This document shows, piece after piece, positions 1 to 5,703 of a stretch of DNA of 11,445 nt (positions are counted from its first letter, which is position 1; each line of letters begins with the position of its first letter). Made by a program: the position numbers and the translations under genes. Where the stretch lies: positions 1-11,445 of the forward strand of contig JBGPJM010000160.1 of assembly GCA_041485385.1 (NCBI GenBank), given 5' to 3'. The notes beneath the pieces are model-generated. The model searched no databases. It had not been told where the DNA came from and was given only the letters and a program-made list of their open reading frames with translations. Source of the stretch: JBGPJM01 sp041485385 (GTDB lineage Bacteria; Planctomycetota; Phycisphaerae; Phycisphaerales; UBA1924).

Positions 1-1
1 A

Positions 2-1444
2 CCTTCCCAAGCGCCCGCGGCTCGGAACGAGGCGCCGCGTCTGACTCCGACCGCGACGGGGGCCGGCGGCGGGCCCGGCGGTGCGGTCGGGGGCGGGGGC
101 GGGGGCGGGGGGGGCGGGGGGCGGGGGGGGCCCGCGCCCCGGCCGCGGGGGGGGGGGGGTTTGGGGGGGGGGGGGGGGGGGGGCGCCGCGGGATGGGGGG
201 CGGGCCGCCTCACCGACGAGGTCGCCTTCACGCTGGACATCAAGAGGTTCATCGCCGCGATCCCGAAGAAGGAAGGCGATCGCATCATGCAGGGTCCGTT
301 GAAGCCCGGCGTCTTCGCGCTGGAGGCGCAACTCAACTCTCCGGGCGCCACGCTCCAGCGCCCCGACGGCAAGACCGTGCGGTTTGACGACGTGGCCGTG
401 GTGGTCGCCTCGAAGGAACAGCCCGGGTCGATCGCCATGGACGCGACGATCGGGCGTGTCTCGGGCGAGGGCGCCGCCGAGGGCTCGAAGAAGTCCCTGG
501 TGCACGCGACGGCGACCGGCCTCGCCGACGACCTGGGCACGCTGACGACCGATCGCGCCGTGGTGAACCTCAGCGCCGACCTGGACAGCGTCCCCACCGC
601 GCTGGTGGACATGCTCGCCAACCAGCACGGCCTTCTCGTCGACGCCCTGGGCGGCATGGTGTCGCTCAAGGCCCAGGCAAGCGGCCTCTCGCGGAACACC
701 GGCACGCTGGAGGCCACGGCCACGTCGCCGCGTGCGACCGCGTCGATCAAGGGGAGCGTGCGCGACAGCGTCTTCGCGCAGGCCGGGCCGCTGGAGGTGC
801 GGATCGATGAGATCATCCCGGCGCTGGTCGGTCGCTTCGCCGGCGGCCTGCCGCTGGTGGCGAGCCTGGAGAAGACCAGGACCGACGAGCCGGGGACGGT
901 CAAGGTCGAGAACCTCACGGTCTCGACGGCCTCGCCGCCGGACCGCTCGAAGCTCAACGGGACGGTCACGGTCAACCTGGGCACGGCCAACTTTCAGACG
1001 CAGGACGTCTTCAGCAAGCTGCTGAGGATCGCCTCCCAGAAGCAGACGGGCGTGGTCGGACGGAAGATCGAGCCCTTCGTCGTGCACATGCAGAACGGAG
1101 TGCTCGCGTACGACCGCTTCCGCCTGCCCCTGGGCGAGTTCAGCATCGAAACGCGCGGCACGGTTGACCTGGTGAAGCGGACGATCAACGTGGTGACCTA
1201 CGTCCCGTTCTTCTCCCTCACCGACGAGGCGGCGGGCCTGTTCAACACCGGCCTGGCGGGCAAGCTGGGGGTGATCGACCGCGCCACGCTGGTGCCCATC
1301 TCAACCAAGGGCTCGCTGGACAAGCCCAAGACCGAGATCGACTTCGAGCTGTTCGTCAAGGAGCTCGGCCCGAACCTGGTGAAGGACCCCGCGCGCCTCA
1401 TCGAGGACATCTTCAAGAACATCGGCAAGAAGGGCGGGAAGTGA
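2..1444 (+). CDS. AsmA/TamB-like envelope protein, C-terminal part (5' partial)
   Basis: The frame is open from the left window edge to the TGA at 1442-1444. Convincing coding sequence begins near 209 (residues LTDEVAFTLDIKRF). Upstream lie G-only codons and then a short, plausible but unverifiable stretch. A TTG at 161 is the only nearby in-frame start, and it sits inside the G tract, so I treat the gene as 5'-truncated or corrupted rather than starting there. The roughly 410 readable residues are alternating short beta-type segments with repeated TxTxxxPRATASIKGSV-like and VDLVKRTINVV patterns. They have no catalytic motif, no Cys and no obvious membrane segment. This resembles the C-terminal region of AsmA/TamB-family proteins, which form long beta-rich grooves and act in envelope lipid transport or outer-membrane biogenesis. 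The family call is inference from pattern, not from a diagnostic motif. The end is rich in Lys/Gly. comEC follows in the same direction. Confidence 0.55.
   Translation, partial: PSQAPAARNEAPRLTPTATGAGGGPGGAVGGGGGGGGGGGRGGPAPRPRGGGGLGGGGGGGAAGWGAGRLTDEVAFTLDIKRFIAAIPKKEGDRIMQGPLKPGVFALEAQLNSPGATLQRPDGKTVRFDDVAVVVASKEQPGSIAMDATIGRVSGEGAAEGSKKSLVHATATGLADDLGTLTTDRAVVNLSADLDSVPTALVDMLANQHGLLVDALGGMVSLKAQASGLSRNTGTLEATATSPRATASIKGSVRDSVFAQAGPLEVRIDEIIPALVGRFAGGLPLVASLEKTRTDEPGTVKVENLTVSTASPPDRSKLNGTVTVNLGTANFQTQDVFSKLLRIASQKQTGVVGRKIEPFVVHMQNGVLAYDRFRLPLGEFSIETRGTVDLVKRTINVVTYVPFFSLTDEAAGLFNTGLAGKLGVIDRATLVPISTKGSLDKPKTEIDFELFVKELGPNLVKDPARLIEDIFKNIGKKGGK
80..190. repeat. G-homopolymer / GGGGGC low-complexity tract
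   Basis: This stretch is almost only G, broken by single C, T or A bases, with a GGGGGC-like period near the start and long pure G runs near 146-159 and 163-183. It interrupts an otherwise ordinary coding frame. Two-colour Illumina chemistry reads missing signal as G, so spurious poly-G at a read or contig end is a well-known artefact and the likeliest explanation. A genuine G-quadruplex-forming tract cannot be excluded from sequence alone. Confidence 0.8.
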
Positions 1445-1514
1445 CCAGGCGGGGTGGAACGGCGAGGGGAGGCCGGGGCGCGCAGGGTCAACGACTTGAC
1501 GCGGACGCGTTCTT

Positions 1515-1530
1515 GCGGGAACGTTCCCGC
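1515..1530. promoter_or_regulatory. Perfect 16-bp palindrome before comEC
   Basis: GCGGGAACGTTCCCGC reads identically on both strands and ends one base before the GTG at 1532. A shorter inverted repeat, GTCAA-CGAC-TTGAC, lies at 1487-1500, and an ACGCGT palindrome lies at 1505-1510. A perfect palindrome without a loop suits a dimeric repressor or activator site better than an RNA hairpin. The regulator is unknown. If translation actually starts at 1454, the site is inside the coding region. Confidence 0.4.
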
Positions 1531-1531
1531 C

Positions 1532-4135
1532 GTGACCGACCCGGTTGACAGCTCCGCCCAAACGCCCGGGAACGAAGAACCCGGCTTCCGGCTGGCGCGC
1601 CCCGCGCGCCGGTCGCTGGTGGCCCTGGGTGCGCTGGCGGCGGGATACATGCTCGCCCGCGCAGCGCCGGAGCTTTCGCCGGTGGTCTGGTTCGCGGCGT
1701 GCAGCGGGGTGCTGGCGTGCGTATCGCTCGCGCGCGGGGTGTGGTGCCGCGTGGGTCTGACGGCGGCCGCCCTCCTGTTTAGCGCCGGCTGGATGGCGGC
1801 GCGGGTGCTGAGCGTACCGGACGACAGCCTCCAAGCGGTTCTCGGTGCCGAAGAACCCGGGCAGGCAGGGCCGGCGGTGCTGATGGTGGAGGGGATGCTG
1901 GTGGATGATCCCGAGCCGCTTCCGCCGGCAAGGGGCGCGCTGGCGAAGTACTGCCACAGCCCGAAGGGAACGCGCCTGAGCATCGCGCTCGAGTCCGTGG
2001 AGACCGAAGCCGGTCCGGTGCCCGTGTCGGGCGCTCTGAGCGCGTTCGTCGGGGAGGGGGGGGGCGAGCCGCTGGCGGAGCTGCGGGCCGGCGATCGCGT
2101 GCGCCTCACCGGCACGATCCACGCGGTCGAGGCGCCGGCCAACCCCGGCGAGATCGACCGCCGGCTGTGGGCGGCGCAGGAGGGCGTTGCCGGCCGGATG
2201 AGCGTGCCCGGCGCGGCCCTGGTGCAACCCCGGCCCCCGCCAGCAAACATCGGCGGACAAATCGCGGCCGCGCGGTACAGGCTCATCGCCGACCTGCGCC
2301 GGCGTGCCCGCACGGCGCTCGCCCTGGCGGTGCCCGTCGAGGACCGCGCCGGCCTCCACTCGACGCGCCGGCAGGGACGCGCCCTGCTCAGCGCCATGCT
2401 GCTGGGCGATCGCGAGCCGGGTCTGGACGACGTGGACGCGGCCTTCCGCCGCCTCGGCCTCGTGCACCTGGTCGCCATCTCGGGGTTCAACCTCGCGCTG
2501 GTCGGCGGCATGGTGATGGTCCTCGTCCGCCTCTTCGGCGACCGCGGGTGGGCGGAAATGACCGTCTCGCTCGCCGCGGTCGGCGCGTACCTGCTGGTCG
2601 TGCCCGCCCAGGCGCCGGTGCTCCGCGCGGGGCTGATGCTCCTGATCTTCCTCCTCGCCGAGGCCAGCGGCCGCCGGTACGACCGCGTGACCATGCTGGG
2701 GTGGATCGCCGTCGGCCTTCTTCTCTGGCGACCGATGGACCTGTGGTCATTGGGGTTCCAGCTCAGCTTCGGCGTTGTGGCGGCACTGCTGTGGCTCGGG
2801 CGCCGTGCCCAGGAACGGCTCTTCGGAATCGAGCTGCGCGGCACGGTGCAGCTCATCGGCAACCGGCCGGTGTGGCTGATCGCGCTTCGGCGCGACGGCG
2901 CGCGGTGGATCAAGGCCGCGGTGAGCTCCAGCCTGCTGGCGTGGGCCGTGGCCACCCCGACCATCATGCACCACACCGGGCTCGTCAGCCCGCTGGCGCC
3001 CGTGACGACGCTGGTGGTGATGCCGCTGGTGTCGCTGGCTCTGTGGATCGGGTATCTCGTGCTGATGGCGGGGGCCGCGCTGCCGTGGACCGCCGCGTGG
3101 GCCGGCGGCGCGCTGGGGTGGCTTGGGGACACCATGGTGCGATGGGTGATGACGCTGGATGACCTCCCCGGGATGTCGGTGCGCCTGCCGGCCATCTCGG
3201 CGCTGTGGAGCGCCGCGGCCACGGCGCTCGTGGTGTACTGGTTCGTCCGCGGGCACTCCCGCGATGCGAAGGCGTGGGTGGCGACGGCGCTTGTCGCGGG
3301 CTGGCTGGCGGCGCAGCTGGTGCTGGGGCCGCGGCTGCCGGGCAGGGCGGCGCTGCGGATCGACACCCTGGCGGTAGGCGATGGCACGTGCCACCTGGTG
3401 CGGAGCGGCGCGGACGCGATGCTGTGGGACTGCGGCTCGTCGCGATCGGGGGCCGGCCTTCGCGAGATCCCCGAGGCCGCGCGGTCCCTGGGCGCCTGGC
3501 GCGTGCCCACGGTCGTCGTCACGCACGCGAACCTGGACCACTTTGTCGCGCTGCTGGACGTCGTCGAGCCGCTGGGCGTGCGCCGGCTGCTCGTGACCCG
3601 CGCCTTCATCGACGAAGGCGCGGCCCACCCCCGCGGCGCCACCGCGGCCCTGCTGACCGGCCTGCGCGACCTGGGCGTCGAGGTCGTCGCGACGGGCGCG
3701 GGCGATTCGCTGGCGCTCGGGCAGGCGGAGCTGCGGTTCCTCTCGCCGCCGGAGGGCGTGCAGTTCGAGGAGGTGAACGACACATCGCAGGTCGGGCTCT
3801 TCTCTGTCTCCACCGACGCCGGCCCGCGCCGGGCGTTGTTCACCGGCGATATCGCCGCGGGGGCCATCGCGCTCTTGACCGCGGGGGGCGCGGCGCCCGC
3901 GGCGGACATCATGGAGGTCCCCCACCACGGCAGCGCCCGGGCCGCGGCGATGGAGCTTCTCGGCGGGGTGAACCCAACCGTGGTGCTGCAATCCACCGGG
4001 CCGAGCCGCGCGGGCGACCCGCGGTGGGAACACCTGCGGGAGGGGCGGCGGTGGCACACCACGGCGACGGATGGGGCGCTGTGGGCGGAGATTGGAAGCG
4101 ACGGGGCGGTGCGGAGCGGGGGGTTGAGGCGTTGA
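1532..4135 (+). CDS. comEC: ComEC/Rec2 family DNA internalization channel protein
   Basis: ComEC forms the inner-membrane channel through which single-stranded DNA enters during natural transformation. At 867 residues this copy is full length. Order of parts: an N-terminal hydrophobic segment and DUF4131-like soluble region; the competence domain with several membrane segments and the hallmark AISGFN (A315-N320, preceded by GLVHLV); then a C-terminal metallo-beta-lactamase-like domain. That domain shows a VGDG start, THANLDH at 664-670, FTGDI at 770-774 and PHHGS at 797-801. The metal-site motifs differ from the common GQGD and SHxDxDHxGG, but the key His and Asp residues remain. Start choice: GTG 1532 gives MTDPVD. 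An in-frame GTG at 1454 would add 26 unconserved-looking residues and leave only 9 bp to the preceding gene. Neither has a strong Shine-Dalgarno sequence. A G9 run at 2056-2064 lies in frame within a Gly-rich loop. Orthologues also occur in bacteria not known to be competent, so actual transformation is not shown. Confidence 0.93.
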   Translation: MTDPVDSSAQTPGNEEPGFRLARPARRSLVALGALAAGYMLARAAPELSPVVWFAACSGVLACVSLARGVWCRVGLTAAALLFSAGWMAARVLSVPDDSLQAVLGAEEPGQAGPAVLMVEGMLVDDPEPLPPARGALAKYCHSPKGTRLSIALESVETEAGPVPVSGALSAFVGEGGGEPLAELRAGDRVRLTGTIHAVEAPANPGEIDRRLWAAQEGVAGRMSVPGAALVQPRPPPANIGGQIAAARYRLIADLRRRARTALALAVPVEDRAGLHSTRRQGRALLSAMLLGDREPGLDDVDAAFRRLGLVHLVAISGFNLALVGGMVMVLVRLFGDRGWAEMTVSLAAVGAYLLVVPAQAPVLRAGLMLLIFLLAEASGRRYDRVTMLGWIAVGLLLWRPMDLWSLGFQLSFGVVAALLWLGRRAQERLFGIELRGTVQLIGNRPVWLIALRRDGARWIKAAVSSSLLAWAVATPTIMHHTGLVSPLAPVTTLVVMPLVSLALWIGYLVLMAGAALPWTAAWAGGALGWLGDTMVRWVMTLDDLPGMSVRLPAISALWSAAATALVVYWFVRGHSRDAKAWVATALVAGWLAAQLVLGPRLPGRAALRIDTLAVGDGTCHLVRSGADAMLWDCGSSRSGAGLREIPEAARSLGAWRVPTVVVTHANLDHFVALLDVVEPLGVRRLLVTRAFIDEGAAHPRGATAALLTGLRDLGVEVVATGAGDSLALGQAELRFLSPPEGVQFEEVNDTSQVGLFSVSTDAGPRRALFTGDIAAGAIALLTAGGAAPAADIMEVPHHGSARAAAMELLGGVNPTVVLQSTGPSRAGDPRWEHLREGRRWHTTATDGALWAEIGSDGAVRSGGLRR
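4120..4135 (+). repeat. GGCGTTGA octamer pair over the comEC stop
   Basis: GGGGTTGA followed by GGCGTTGA forms the last coding bases of comEC, and the final TGA of the second octamer is the stop codon. The same octamer recurs as a tandem array at 4460-4491, so the repeat sequence appears to overlap or have created the gene end. Confidence 0.6.
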
Positions 4136-4249
4136 GATTCGTGGGGGAGAGGGGACGAGAAGGATCGAGAGATGTTGAGAAGGGTCGAGAGTTTTTGAGA
4201 AAAGCAGAGAAGGGCGGGGAAAGGACGAGAAAAACAGGGCAGGTTTTGT

Positions 4250-4263
4250 GCGTAAGTGCTTGT
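4250..4263 (+). repeat. GCGTAAGTGCTTGT motif, copy 1
   Basis: This 14-base sequence recurs exactly at 4641-4654. In both copies it is followed by A/T-richer sequence (AACAGCTTGAG here, GATGCAAGGAG there). A diverged copy lies on the opposite strand near 4376-4403. The function is unknown. It could be a promoter element or part of a small dispersed repeat. Confidence 0.5.
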
Positions 4264-4375
4264 AACAGCTTGAGTTGTGATTTTTGGCGGGGTGTTTTTC
4301 GCGGAGAGGGGGGGGGTCGGTTTTCTCGGGGGTTTTGGGTGGTTTTTGAGGGTCGGCGAGGGCGGCGGTGTCGCT

Positions 4376-4402
4376 GCAAGTTGCTTTGTGCAAGGCACTT
4401 GC
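4376..4402 (-). repeat. Diverged inverted copy of the GTAAGTGCTTG motif
   Basis: On the minus strand this reads CGCAAGTGCCTTGCACAAAG, which aligns loosely with the GCGTAAGTGCTTGT motif and its downstream flank. The segment can also fold on itself, because GCAAGT at 4376-4381 pairs with ACTTGC at 4397-4402. The similarity is partial and might be chance. Confidence 0.3.
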
Positions 4403-4459
4403 GGTGATGCGTGGGTGGTTGGGCGCGAGTCTGAAATTCGGGGGCTCCTGGGAGCAGAA

Positions 4460-4491
4460 GGCGTTGAGGCGTGGAGGCGTTGAGGCGTGGA
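4460..4491 (+). repeat. Tandem octamer array GGCGTTGA/GGCGTGGA
   Basis: Four octamers alternate perfectly: GGCGTTGA, GGCGTGGA, GGCGTTGA, GGCGTGGA. This is a 16-bp unit present twice without mismatch. The same octamer forms the end of comEC at 4128-4135. It looks like a simple repeat that grew by slippage in noncoding DNA. Confidence 0.85.
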
Positions 4492-4530
4492 GTGGCGGCG
4501 CGCAGTCGGGGCGCTCGGGGTGTGGGAGGA

Positions 4531-4560
4531 AGTGAGCAGTAAGCAGAAAGCAGTAAGCAG
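4531..4560 (+). repeat. AGTRAGC heptamer array 1
   Basis: Four consecutive heptamers are AGTGAGC, AGTAAGC, AGAAAGC and AGTAAGC, followed by AG. An equivalent array lies at 5431-5460 in the same orientation, exactly 900 bp away. The two share an exact 18-base block starting GAAGTGAGC. Unit length 7 and the absence of spacers exclude a CRISPR array. Confidence 0.85.
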
Positions 4561-4640
4561 AGGAGACAGTGGGCCCCTCTACCTATGGGCCAAAGGTCCT
4601 GTTTGCGCGCCCGAAATGGGAAATAGCGGGAGGTCAAATC

Positions 4641-4654
4641 GCGTAAGTGCTTGT
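4641..4654 (+). repeat. GCGTAAGTGCTTGT motif, copy 2
   Basis: This is an exact repeat of the 14 bases at 4250-4263. It is followed by a Shine-Dalgarno-like AAGGAGA (4660-4666) and an A/T-rich run (AAAAATTTT). Downstream sequence quickly becomes G/C palindromes and repeat copy A, so no credible gene uses these signals. Confidence 0.5.
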
Positions 4655-4702
4655 GATGCAAGGAGATAAAAATTTTGAGGTGTGCGCTTTTGTGCGCGCC
4701 GG

Positions 4703-4731
4703 GCGCGCCTGTTCTGCGCGCGCAGGCGCGC
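4703..4731. repeat. GC-rich inverted repeat, 9-bp stem
   Basis: GCGCGCCTG (4703-4711) is the exact reverse complement of CAGGCGCGC (4723-4731), with an 11-base loop. A nearby self-complementary GCGCGCCGGGCGCGC stretch (4695-4709) offers an alternative fold. There is no T-run on either side, so it is not a typical intrinsic terminator. Confidence 0.55.
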
Positions 4732-4823
4732 TCCACCGTTCGGGGGAGTTGGTTGCCGCGGTGGCCGCGGTGGCCGGGTTGCCGCGGCAGCGCGCGGGGC
4801 GATGGGAATGCCTGCGCTGGTGC

Positions 4824-4972
4824 GCTGCCTCTGCGGGCGGGCGGTGGCGTGGGGTGTGACGGTTGTCGGATGTCCGCCCTGGGAAGACAAAGGCGGGGCT
4901 CTGCCGGGTCCGCCGCACCGCCGCTGAAGCGGCGGCCTACAAGCGAGAAAGCCCGCTGAAGCGGGCTGATAG
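4824..4972 (+). repeat. Roughly 150-bp hairpin element, copy A
   Basis: Over 149 bp this copy matches copy B (5096-5244) without gaps and with about 8 mismatches (about 95% identity). The 3' part holds two hairpins with the same TGAA loop: CCGCCGC-TGAA-GCGGCGG (4918-4935) and AGCCCGC-TGAA-GCGGGCT (4950-4967), joined by CCTACAAGCGAGAA. Weaker similarity to copy B continues upstream to about 4814. The element encodes no protein that I recognise. Conserved twin hairpins and repeated copies suggest a REP/MITE-like non-autonomous element or a structured RNA signal. The last bases (CTGATAG) meet the DinD-like remnant directly. Confidence 0.85.
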
Positions 4973-5076
4973 CACGCGTAGCGCGACATGAGGGTGGTCG
5001 TGACCGGGCGCTGGCCGCCCTTGCCGATCTCGATCAATTCGGTGACTTCAACGAAATGATCCTCGGGCCGCTGTGT
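4969..5076 (-). pseudogene. DinD-like protein fragment (DNA-damage-inducible protein D)
   Basis: On the minus strand this reads RPEDHFVEVTELIEIG, then KGGQRPVTTTLMSRYACY. The pattern DHF-EV--LI-IG----R-----LSRYACY is the signature of the conserved N-terminal (BRO/DinD-like) domain of DinD, an SOS-induced protein reported in E. coli to antagonise RecA filaments. In intact members it continues with LIAQNGDP or similar. Here the frame runs straight into the reverse complement of repeat copy A right after the Tyr codon. On the N-terminal side the similarity ends at about 5076, next to the start of repeat copy B. Only about 35 of some 270 residues remain, with no start and no C-terminal part, so it is a remnant. 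The homology call comes from recalled family sequence and was not searched. Confidence 0.7.
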
Positions 5077-5079
5077 GGT

Positions 5080-5244
5080 GGCCGCGGGCTGGTGGGCTGC
5101 CTCTGCGGGCGGATGGGGGCGTGGGGTGTGATGGGGGTCGGATGTCCGCCCTGGGAAGACAAAGGCGGGGCTCTCCCGGGTCCGCCGTACCGCCGCTGAA
5201 GCGGCGGCCTACAAGCGAGAAAGCCCGCTGAAGCGGGCTGATAG
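5080..5244 (+). repeat. Roughly 150-bp hairpin element, copy B
   Basis: This copy is collinear with copy A at an offset of 272 bp and carries the same twin TGAA-loop hairpins at 5190-5207 and 5222-5239. Differences from A fall mainly in the G-rich 5' part, while the hairpins and linker are identical. Its first 51 bases (from GGCCGCGGGCTGG) match copy C at 49 positions, which suggests the full unit begins near 5080. Conservation of the hairpins with a looser 5' end points to selection on, or recent copying of, the structured part. Confidence 0.85.
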
Positions 5245-5319
5245 AGCGTGGTGACGGGCGCGTGTCCACACGGCGTGTGGGGAGCGGGGACGCGGGGACT
5301 GGGGGACGGGCGCTGGACG

Positions 5320-5334
5320 CGGGCTGGAAGCCCG
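5320..5334. repeat. GGGCTGGAAGCCC hairpin
   Basis: CGGGCT-GGA-AGCCCG forms a 6-bp stem with a 3-base loop, followed by TGCCACGCATGGG. It resembles the TGAA hairpins of copies A and B in size and placement but has a different stem and loop. It probably belongs to a related small dispersed repeat. Only one copy is present here. Confidence 0.5.
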
Positions 5335-5372
5335 TGCCACGCATGGGACGGCGGGGGCGCGGGTGTGCGGTG

Positions 5373-5423
5373 GGCCGCGGGCTGGTGGGCTGCCTCTGCG
5401 GGCGGATGGTGGCGTGGGGTGTT
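5373..5423 (+). repeat. Roughly 150-bp hairpin element, truncated copy C
   Basis: This is the first 51 bases of the unit, 49 of them identical to 5080-5130 of copy B. The match stops at GTGGGGTGT, and heptamer array 2 follows within 8 bases. The hairpin part is missing. Confidence 0.8.
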
Positions 5424-5430
5424 GAGGAGA

Positions 5431-5460
5431 AGTGAGCAGTAAGCAGTGAGCAGTGAGCAG
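5431..5460 (+). repeat. AGTRAGC heptamer array 2
   Basis: Four heptamers are AGTGAGC, AGTAAGC, AGTGAGC and AGTGAGC, followed by AG. The array is in the same orientation as array 1 and exactly 900 bp downstream of it. The two share an exact 18-base block (4529-4546 and 5429-5446). Together they bracket the hairpin elements and the DinD-like remnant. Confidence 0.85.
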
Positions 5461-5498
5461 AAGAGGGGAGGGGCAAGTTCCGGGGGCTGCGCTCCCTC

Positions 5499-5530
5499 GA
5501 TGTCGGCCCTGGGGGAGAAAGAGGGGCCGC
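5499..5530 (+). repeat. Possible degenerate copy of the hairpin-element middle
   Basis: GATGTCGGCCCTGGG, followed by a purine-rich stretch and GGGGCC, resembles GATGTCCGCCCTGGG and its flank in copies A and B. The match is good for 15 bases and poor after that, so it may be a decayed copy or coincidence. Confidence 0.35.
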
Positions 5531-5536
5531 GGATGA

Positions 5537-5605
5537 GACCTGTCGCTGGCGGAGATCGGCCGGCGCGTGGGGATCAGCCGGCAGCGGGTGCACAGGGCGG
5601 CGGCG
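5537..5605 (+). pseudogene. Helix-turn-helix DNA-binding fragment
   Basis: Translation gives LSLAEIGRRVGISRQRVHRA, which has the exact spacing of a helix-turn-helix (LxxxEIGxxxGISxxxV), as in sigma-factor region 4 or small regulators. In this frame a TGA lies immediately upstream (5534-5536). The frame continues downstream past the motif, but into sequence better explained by the promoter and the next gene in another frame. No credible start precedes the motif, so I read it as a fragment of a lost regulator. A GTG at 5567 inside the motif would omit the first helix. Confidence 0.4.
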
Positions 5606-5669
5606 GGGAGGGGCGAGATACGAGCGTCTAAGAAAAATGGAAGTATACGTGATCATGCAGATAATTTGC

Positions 5670-5697
5670 TTGACAAGCCCAAGTCGCGCGTTATTGT
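5670..5697 (+). promoter_or_regulatory. Sigma-70-type promoter, possibly for a leaderless mRNA
   Basis: TTGACA (5670-5675, perfect -35) and TATTGT (5692-5697, 4 of 6 -10 bases) are separated by 16 bp, in a locally AT-rich segment. Transcription would begin about 7 bases downstream, at or next to the ATG at 5704. No Shine-Dalgarno sequence precedes that ATG, which fits a leaderless message. This would drive the whole restriction-modification cluster. Confidence 0.5.
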
Positions 5698-5703
5698 TGC
5701 AGT

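Larger units (their letters stand above)
4136..5703. other. Repeat-rich gene graveyard without an intact gene
   Basis: I find no convincing intact gene on either strand in this 1.57-kb stretch. Open frames here are short, start late, and translate the repeats into Arg/Pro/Gly-rich sequence. It begins with a purine-rich segment (4140-4235) in which CGAGA, TGAGA or AGAGA recurs every 8-12 bases. It then holds octamer and heptamer arrays, GCGTAAGTGCTTGT motifs, a large GC hairpin, copies of a roughly 150-bp hairpin element, a DinD-like remnant, a helix-turn-helix remnant and finally an AT-richer promoter segment (about 5632-5700). The mixture suggests repeated insertion and decay between two conserved blocks, which is typical of the edge of a defence or accessory island. 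Confidence 0.7.

Noticed and set aside
1515..1530. LexA (SOS) box
   Set aside because: GAAC and GTTC are directly adjacent instead of being separated by the 4 bases of the Gram-positive type box, and CTG-N10-CAG is absent.
1198..4398. Very long open frame on the minus strand opposite comEC (over 1000 codons), and others up to 630 codons opposite hsdM
   Set aside because: They are antisense shadows in high-GC DNA where stop codons are rare. Their translations are Arg/Pro/Ser-rich without recognisable domains, while the + strand genes carry clear family motifs.
4675..4959. Small gene with TTG start 9 bases after AAGGAGA
   Set aside because: The reading frame crosses the GC palindromes and most of repeat copy A, and the product is low-complexity Arg/Gly/Ala. 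The ribosome site looks coincidental.
4824..5244. Insertion sequence with its own transposase
   Set aside because: There is no transposase-like reading frame in or next to the repeats. If mobile, they would be non-autonomous.
4531..5460. CRISPR array
   Set aside because: The repeats are contiguous 7- or 8-base units or a 150-bp element in two copies. There is no regular 25-40 base repeat with unique spacers and no cas gene.
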